Shown one piece after another: positions 59,791 to 64,000 of a stretch of 64,000 bases of DNA (within the stretch, counting starts at the first letter, position 1; the number at the start of each line of letters is the position of its first letter). This DNA comes from Dictyobacter alpinus. Its GTDB lineage: Bacteria > Chloroflexota > Ktedonobacteria > Ktedonobacterales > Ktedonobacteraceae. The stretch is taken from positions 4,960,001 to 5,024,000 of the forward strand of contig NZ_BIFT01000001.1 of the NCBI RefSeq assembly GCF_003967575.1, in the 5' to 3' direction. Below the pieces are notes generated by a model, which had not been told where the DNA came from, ran no database searches, and saw nothing but the letters and a program-made list of their open reading frames with translations. Both the position numbers and the translations under genes were made by a program.

Positions 59791-60687
59791 CTATTTGGTT
59801 AACGACAGGAAGACGCTCTCCAGGTCTGGACGTGTCACTGACACCTCTTCTGGTACCACATGTTCCTGCACCAGGGCCTCGATGACCTGTGAACTGGCGA
59901 TACCCTGGACATAAACAAAGCGTTCCTTTGTCTCGATCGAACGGGCATTTTCCAGTTTCTCCAGCACTTTGACTGTGCCTGTTGTGTCATTTGTGTGGAT
60001 AGACACAATTGGATCTCCACTTAAGAGCTCTGCGATCGTTCCCTGCGCGACCATACTGCCCTTTTGCACGACTGCTACACGGTCGCAGACCTGCTCGATT
60101 TCATGCATCAAGTGGCTACTGAGGAAAATCGTGATGCCTTCACTGGACAGTGAGCGCAACAACTGGCGAATCTCGTGCATACCCGCTGGATCCATGCCGT
60201 TGGTTGGCTCATCCAGGATCAACAGTTCGGGTTTGTTTAGTAGTGCCAGCGCGATACCCAGGCGCTGCTTCATACCCATCGAGAATGTTTTGGCTTTGCG
60301 ATCAGCCGCTGGATAGAGATCTACCAATTTTAAGGTCTCATCGATACGGCTTTCTGGTAGATCTGGATGCATGGTTGCCATCATCTGCAGATTCTGGCGT
60401 GCAGTAAAGGGTGGCAGCAAGGCAGGCGCCCCCACCATCATCCCGACGCGTTTCAGCACACTATTCTGTTCAGGCGTGACCGTCTCACCAAACACCTTGA
60501 CCTCACCGGCCGTTGGACGCATCAGGCCAAGAATCATACTAATGGTCGTGGTCTTGCCGGAACCATTGGGGCCCAGAAAGCCATAGATCTCCGCGCGCTT
60601 CACGCTCAACGAAATATCCTCGACCGCCTTGACGGCCCCAAAATATTTTTTGAGTTGATTCGTCTCTAAAACTACTTCAGTTTCCAT
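59791..60687 (-). CDS. ABC transporter ATP-binding protein (ABC-2 exporter)
   Basis: The 298-residue protein has Walker A GPNGSGKTTT (about 39-48), signature FSMGMKQRLGIA (the usual LSGGQ varies to SMGMK, normal for this DRA-like subfamily), Walker B LLILDEPTNGMDP and the H-loop SSHLMHE. The C-terminal 75 residues form the regulatory extension typical of exporter ATPases. It energises the downstream permease. A divergent TetR gene starts at 61095 with a palindrome just before it, which may also influence this promoter. Confidence 0.93.
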   Translation of the reverse strand: METEVVLETNQLKKYFGAVKAVEDISLSVKRAEIYGFLGPNGSGKTTTISMILGLMRPTAGEVKVFGETVTPEQNSVLKRVGMMVGAPALLPPFTARQNLQMMATMHPDLPESRIDETLKLVDLYPAADRKAKTFSMGMKQRLGIALALLNKPELLILDEPTNGMDPAGMHEIRQLLRSLSSEGITIFLSSHLMHEIEQVCDRVAVVQKGSMVAQGTIAELLSGDPIVSIHTNDTTGTVKVLEKLENARSIETKERFVYVQGIASSQVIEALVQEHVVPEEVSVTRPDLESVFLSLTK

Positions 60688-60864
60688 AAACCTTCTTTCT
60701 TAACTGTGTGTAAAATTTATATAAAGAGTATATTATCGGCAAGCGCATGCTTTGCATTCAAATTGCTCTTCCCCATAATACGCGAGTCTGGGAAAACTAG
60801 CAATAAGCGAAAGCTGTATTTTTACTATAAATAAACGCTCAATAGCAATAACCAAAAGTCAGGT

Positions 60865-60958
60865 TGTTCGCCTGCTGCGCGGGCGAGAGATGAGGAGCTT
60901 GCGGAGGCACAGCCCCCAAGCCCCCAGGCAAAGGGCTCGCCGCCCCTTGCATCCCCGC
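60865..60958. repeat. GC-rich GGCGAGCCC element, copy 2 (inverse)
   Basis: GCCTGCTGCGCGGGCGAG, then GGAGGCACAGCCCCCAAGCC and CAAAGGGCTCGCCGCCCCTT, is the reverse of the 55997 copy. It lies between the ABC ATPase and TetR genes. The rest of 60688-61050 shows no gene. Confidence 0.75.
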
Positions 60959-61050
60959 TTTCCCATCACATGATGTCTGATAGAGTACTACGCTCTTAGC
61001 AGGGCTGGACACAAAAGTGGGGGATGTGGCGTTCACTGATTGCAGCATTT

Positions 61051-61068
61051 CTGCTACAATAGTAGCAG
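61051..61068. promoter_or_regulatory. Operator-like palindrome before the TetR gene
   Basis: CTGCTAC-AATA-GTAGCAG has perfect 7-bp arms 26 bp before the TetR ATG, in the position expected for autorepression. Confidence 0.65.
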
Positions 61069-61094
61069 TCTGACAGAAATGAGGAAAAAATCTT

Positions 61095-61721
61095 ATGCGG
61101 CCAGAGAGCCGTTCTATGCGGGAAAGCATCTTAGCTGCAGCTGTACAGTTGTTCGCTCAATATGGTTATCATGCCGCTCCTTTGCGCGATATTGCCCGTA
61201 TAGCGGGCATTCAGGCTGCCAGTATTTATCATCATTATCCAAGTAAGCAGGCGCTACTCGTCGAGATCATGGAGACCCACATGCTGCGCTTGAATGCCAG
61301 CCTGGAACATATTTTGAAGGAGAACGACGATCCTTTGCAGCGTCTCCATGCAGCGATCGCCAACCATATCCGTTTGCATACAACCTATAAAGAGGAATTT
61401 TTCATCATAGATACCGAAATGCGCGCCCTGGAAGACGAGCACCGACCCTACATCCTATCCTTACGCGACAAATACGAGGCCCTGTTACAAGAGCTGCTGC
61501 AGGATGGCATGGAGCGTGAAATTTTTCGCCGGAGCGATGTCAAAATAGCATCCTATGCCATCATCGCCATGTGTACCGAAGTCGCCACCTGGTTCCGCCC
61601 CAATGGCCGGCTCAGTGTCCAGCAAGTAAACACAATCTATCGCCAGTTTATCACCGAAGGGCTGCTCCTCCCACCCGGAGTAGCCGCCCCTATGCCTGAC
61701 GAAACCGCCCACCTGCTTTAA
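61095..61721 (+). CDS. TetR/AcrR-family regulator
   Basis: The 208-residue protein has an N-terminal helix-turn-helix at about residues 9-55 (ILAAAVQLFAQYGYHAAPLR, IAGIQAASIYHHYPSKQALL), followed by a helical ligand domain that resembles the KstR2/FadR-like TetR C-terminal type (LHTTYKEEFFIIDTEMRALE). It is divergent from the ABC exporter and has its own palindrome. ABC control is possible but unproven. Confidence 0.9.
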   Translation: MRPESRSMRESILAAAVQLFAQYGYHAAPLRDIARIAGIQAASIYHHYPSKQALLVEIMETHMLRLNASLEHILKENDDPLQRLHAAIANHIRLHTTYKEEFFIIDTEMRALEDEHRPYILSLRDKYEALLQELLQDGMEREIFRRSDVKIASYAIIAMCTEVATWFRPNGRLSVQQVNTIYRQFITEGLLLPPGVAAPMPDETAHLL

Positions 61722-61800
61722 GAGAGTGTGTATGACTCCCATTGGGATGGGAGTGGTGAGTTTTGAGCCGGCCTGGGGAGCGCAGGCGCCCCCATTCATG

Positions 61801-61858
61801 TTTTATTGATTGGTGCAGAAATGGCGCGAATGCGCCATTTCTGCACCAATCAATAAAA
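61801..61858. repeat. 27-bp perfect stem-loop after the TetR gene
   Basis: TTTTATTGATTGGTGCAGAA... (61801-61827) pairs fully with 61832-61858 across GAAT. Arms start with TTTT and end with AAAA. The upstream GGGGAGCGCAGGCGCCCCC (61775-61793) is a further GC hairpin. Confidence 0.85.
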
Positions 61859-62064
61859 GAAGATGTGAGCTAACATGCTGCCAAAGTACAGCGAGAGAAA
61901 AGGTAGCTATTGGGGTTCTGACGATTTATAAAAACAAGAAAGCATATAAACAGCACCGCAGGCATGGATGGACCGTACTAAAGTCCACATCATCATACCC
62001 TGGTCAACCATTACTCGTAGATTCTTTGTATGTTGTTGCTAGTAAAGCAAGATCCTTAAAAGAA

Positions 62065-62258
62065 GGCGAGGAGAGAGCGGGATAGTTAAGGGCGGCGAGG
62101 AGAGAGCGGGATAGTTAAGGGCGGCGAGGAGAGAGCGGGATAGTTAAGGGCGGCGAGGAGAGAAAGCGGGATTGTTAAGGGCGGCGAGCCCTTAACCTGG
62201 GGTCCGGGGCTATGCCCCGGCTCATCCCCCCCATCTCTGCCGCCGCAGGCGGCAAGAG
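62065..62258 (+). repeat. 29-bp tandem array joined to GC-rich GGCGAGCCC element, copy 3
   Basis: GGCGAGGAGAGAGCGGGATA (unit 29 bp) repeats at 62065, 62094, 62123 and 62152; the fourth is 31 bp with an AA insertion. It runs into GGCGAGCCCTTAACCTGGGG and GCCGCC-GCA-GGCGGC. The array looks like local slippage amplification of the element's own edge. The remainder of 61859-62337 shows no gene. Confidence 0.8.
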
Positions 62259-62337
62259 AAAAACTGCAGAAAATGAAACGTAAAACGAATAACTTCGTTA
62301 TATTATATATACTGAAACAAGGGAGCAACTTATTGCT

Positions 62338-63246
62338 ATGGTAAGTGAAAAAAAGCGCCGGCGCAGATACTACAAACTTCTAGCCTGGACCGCTTTACTG
62401 CTACTTATCCTTATAAGTAGTAGCATCATCTTTGCTGACAAAATCAAGGGCCGAGGAGATCCGCTTGTGAACATGGTCGCCACCGCAACCAAAGCCGTCA
62501 CCAGAGTTGCTACCACGCCAGCAGTCACACCAACAGCCACAGCAAGTCCCAGCGTTACGGCTACCGCCACCCCTACCCCCCTCTTCGAAGAAGAATTTCT
62601 GGATAATCACAACGGCTGGGCGATCTCAAGCAGCTCGGGCTATATCCGCAGCGTAGCAGATAACAAACTTACCTTATCGGTAAACGAGCACAAAATCCTG
62701 ATCGAAAACGTGCCGACATCCGCGCCCCTGAGCAACTATGTCCTTAATTTTAGCTATGTGCTACAGCAGGCGGACAAGCATGACAAGGTAGGCCTCTATT
62801 TGCGTGGTGATAGCAACCTGGACCATGATTATCGCATTGATATTCTTGGTGATAATAGCATTGGTATCTTCAAGGAGTCCCTGGATGATAATAAGCTCCC
62901 GCAGGATATTGAGTTGAAGCATATCAGTAAGGTTCCGTCTATGAAATCGATTGGTCATGAGAATCGTGTCCAGGTCTCCATGAACGGTCCTCGTATGACC
63001 ATCAAGGTCAATGGTGTCGAGGTCGCGATGCTTGAGGATTATGATTATACCAAAGGCCAGCTGGCCCTGTTCGTCAATAATGGCTGGTCGTCCGACGAAG
63101 CCACAGCCTCGTTTATTAGCATGGATATCCAATCTATTCCTGATCCTTTGCCAGGGCTGACACCTACCCCGACTGATGGTGGAACCGGGACGCCGGAGGG
63201 CACTCCGAGCGCCACACCAACGGCTACGGCCACATCCAAACCATAA
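62338..63246 (+). CDS. Anchored extracellular protein with concanavalin-like domain
   Basis: The 302-residue protein has a basic start (MVSEKKRRRRYYK), one helix at about 13-33, a Thr/Pro/Ala linker at about 45-80 and a globular beta domain at about 82-268 (EEFLDNHNGWAIS, LNFSYVLQQADKHDKVGLYL, RVQVSMNGPRMTIKVNGVEV, GQLALFVNNGW). This pattern fits a DUF1080/laminin-G-like jelly roll that often accompanies surface kinases in this group. The C-terminus is again Thr/Pro-rich. A kinase domain is absent. The start ATG follows AAGGGAG at about 16 bases. Confidence 0.75.
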   Translation: MVSEKKRRRRYYKLLAWTALLLLILISSSIIFADKIKGRGDPLVNMVATATKAVTRVATTPAVTPTATASPSVTATATPTPLFEEEFLDNHNGWAISSSSGYIRSVADNKLTLSVNEHKILIENVPTSAPLSNYVLNFSYVLQQADKHDKVGLYLRGDSNLDHDYRIDILGDNSIGIFKESLDDNKLPQDIELKHISKVPSMKSIGHENRVQVSMNGPRMTIKVNGVEVAMLEDYDYTKGQLALFVNNGWSSDEATASFISMDIQSIPDPLPGLTPTPTDGGTGTPEGTPSATPTATATSKP

Positions 63247-63305
63247 CCCTCGCGTAAATTGGGGGCAGATCTCAAATATACTCGTCGAACAAGGAGGTCA
63301 ACAGC

Positions 63306-64000
63306 ATGCAAGCAAGCACGCCTCTAGGAAATATTGCGGTCTTTCCTAAGTGCTATATGGATGAGCTGTGTGTAAGCAAGACCATGACCTTGTTTGATTG
63401 GATCGAGCAGGCGGCGACGCTGGACGTAGATGGCCTGGAGTTCTATCCTAGCTTCTTTGCCTCATTTGAGCGGCCCTATTTACAGGCGGTGCGCGCGGCT
63501 CTCCAGGCTCATCAATTGAGTATGCCTATGCTATGTGCCTCGCCTGATTTTACCAAGCCAACGGCCGTCGAGCGGGACGCTGAAGTCGAGTCCTATAAGC
63601 GTATGATCGAGCTGGTCGACTTCTTTGGAGCCTCGTCTCCTCGTACTTGTCGCATCCTCTCAGGACAACGGAGGCCCGGCCTCTCAGAGGAGCAAGGGGT
63701 TGAGCTGGTCGTAGAGTGTATCCAGCGCCTATTGCCGGTTGCCCAACACTATGGAGTGCTTCTGGCCATCGAGAACCATTACAAGGACAACTACTGGACT
63801 TATCCAGAGTTCGCGCAGCAGCTCCCAGTGTTCCAGCGTATCATCCAGGCTATCGATTCGCCCTGGTTTGGCGTTAACTATGACCCATCCAACGCCCTGC
63901 TCGCCGGAGACGATCCCCTGGCTGTCCTGGATGCCGTCCTGACGCGGGTCGTCAGCATGCATGCCAGTGATCGCCGCCTTAGAGAAGGCTCGACCCTCGC
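63306..64000 (+). CDS. Sugar phosphate isomerase/epimerase, TIM barrel (3' end outside window)
   Basis: The frame opens at ATG 63306 behind AAGGAGGT and stays open to the right edge, giving 231 residues. It begins QASTPLGNIAVFPKCYMDEL. The metal-binding set of the xylose-isomerase-like TIM barrel is visible: Glu in LLAIENHYKDNYW, Asp in FGVNYDPSNALL, His in RVVSMHASDRR. IEQAATLDVDGLEFYP near residue 38 is also typical. It interconverts keto and aldo sugars or inositol derivatives; the specificity is unclear. It starts 59 bp after the anchored ConA-like gene. Confidence 0.86.
   Translation, partial: MQASTPLGNIAVFPKCYMDELCVSKTMTLFDWIEQAATLDVDGLEFYPSFFASFERPYLQAVRAALQAHQLSMPMLCASPDFTKPTAVERDAEVESYKRMIELVDFFGASSPRTCRILSGQRRPGLSEEQGVELVVECIQRLLPVAQHYGVLLAIENHYKDNYWTYPEFAQQLPVFQRIIQAIDSPWFGVNYDPSNALLAGDDPLAVLDAVLTRVVSMHASDRRLREGSTL

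Noticed and set aside
62065..62182. Possible CRISPR array
   Set aside because: Units are directly adjacent with no spacers and no cas genes occur; it is a simple tandem repeat.

Overview
The window looks like a chromosome segment of a large-genome, spore-forming or filamentous soil Chloroflexota, most probably class Ktedonobacteria. That placement is an inference from the gene mix: many TetR, ECF and two-component regulators, YkcB-like and GT87-like glycosyltransferases, a STAND (NB-ARC/TPR) remnant, a free-standing KaiC-type ATPase, and non-coding DNA full of palindromic repeats. No rRNA, tRNA, CRISPR array, prophage or plasmid backbone is visible. One complete insertion sequence is present.

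Layout. 0-5.9 kb: two secreted glycan-active proteins (sialidase-like, cut by the window edge, and GH43), an alpha/beta hydrolase, and a TetR/SDR divergent pair with twin operators. 6-10.5 kb: a small orphan protein and two glycosyltransferases. 10.8-18.8 kb: an ECF sigma factor with a membrane PQQ-propeller partner; a ferric-reductase-like membrane protein with ApbE and a Ser/Thr-rich single-pass protein; and an OmpR/histidine kinase pair that probably controls that operon. 19.4-24.6 kb: a PAS histidine kinase, two pseudogene remnants (HD-GYP and STAND), a second ECF sigma factor and a BNR lipoprotein. 24.8-38.6 kb: SGNH hydrolase, three TetR-type or redox units, argB-argJ, a cytidylate-kinase-like protein, an LLM oxidoreductase, a NarL/NarX pair and a CPBP protease. 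38.9-44.6 kb: a double-domain KaiC-like ATPase translationally coupled to a CheY-like receiver, an IS4-family element with intact ends and a 10-bp target duplication, and leuA. 45.6-54.6 kb: dienelactone hydrolase, GT87-like mannosyltransferase, a REC-kinase lacking its phospho-accepting histidine, a methyltransferase, an S53 peptidase and a GlgX-type debranching enzyme. 55-64 kb: hemolysin III-like protein, small orphans, an anchored alpha/beta hydrolase, a two-gene ABC exporter, TetR, an anchored ConA-like protein and a TIM-barrel sugar isomerase (cut by the right edge).

How parts work together. Most genes form units of one to three genes, each ended by a hairpin. The strongest functional link is around 13.3-17.7 kb: the palindrome ATGAGAA-N2-TTCTCAT, with half-sites phased at 11 bp, lies between the apbE/ferric-reductase operon and its neighbouring OmpR/kinase pair. 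The same palindrome recurs at 8345, upstream of the membrane glycosyltransferase gene.

The non-coding DNA is the most unusual aspect. At least five repeat families are present: GTAGCGG-ended palindromes, one of which supplies a complete stop codon and another of which overlaps one; GAGACGG/CCAATAC palindromes of about 0.3 kb; about 0.45-kb GGCGCC inverted-repeat elements; GC-rich GGCGAGCCC elements; and short CGGGCACT palindromes next to long perfect stem-loops of 22-38 bp.
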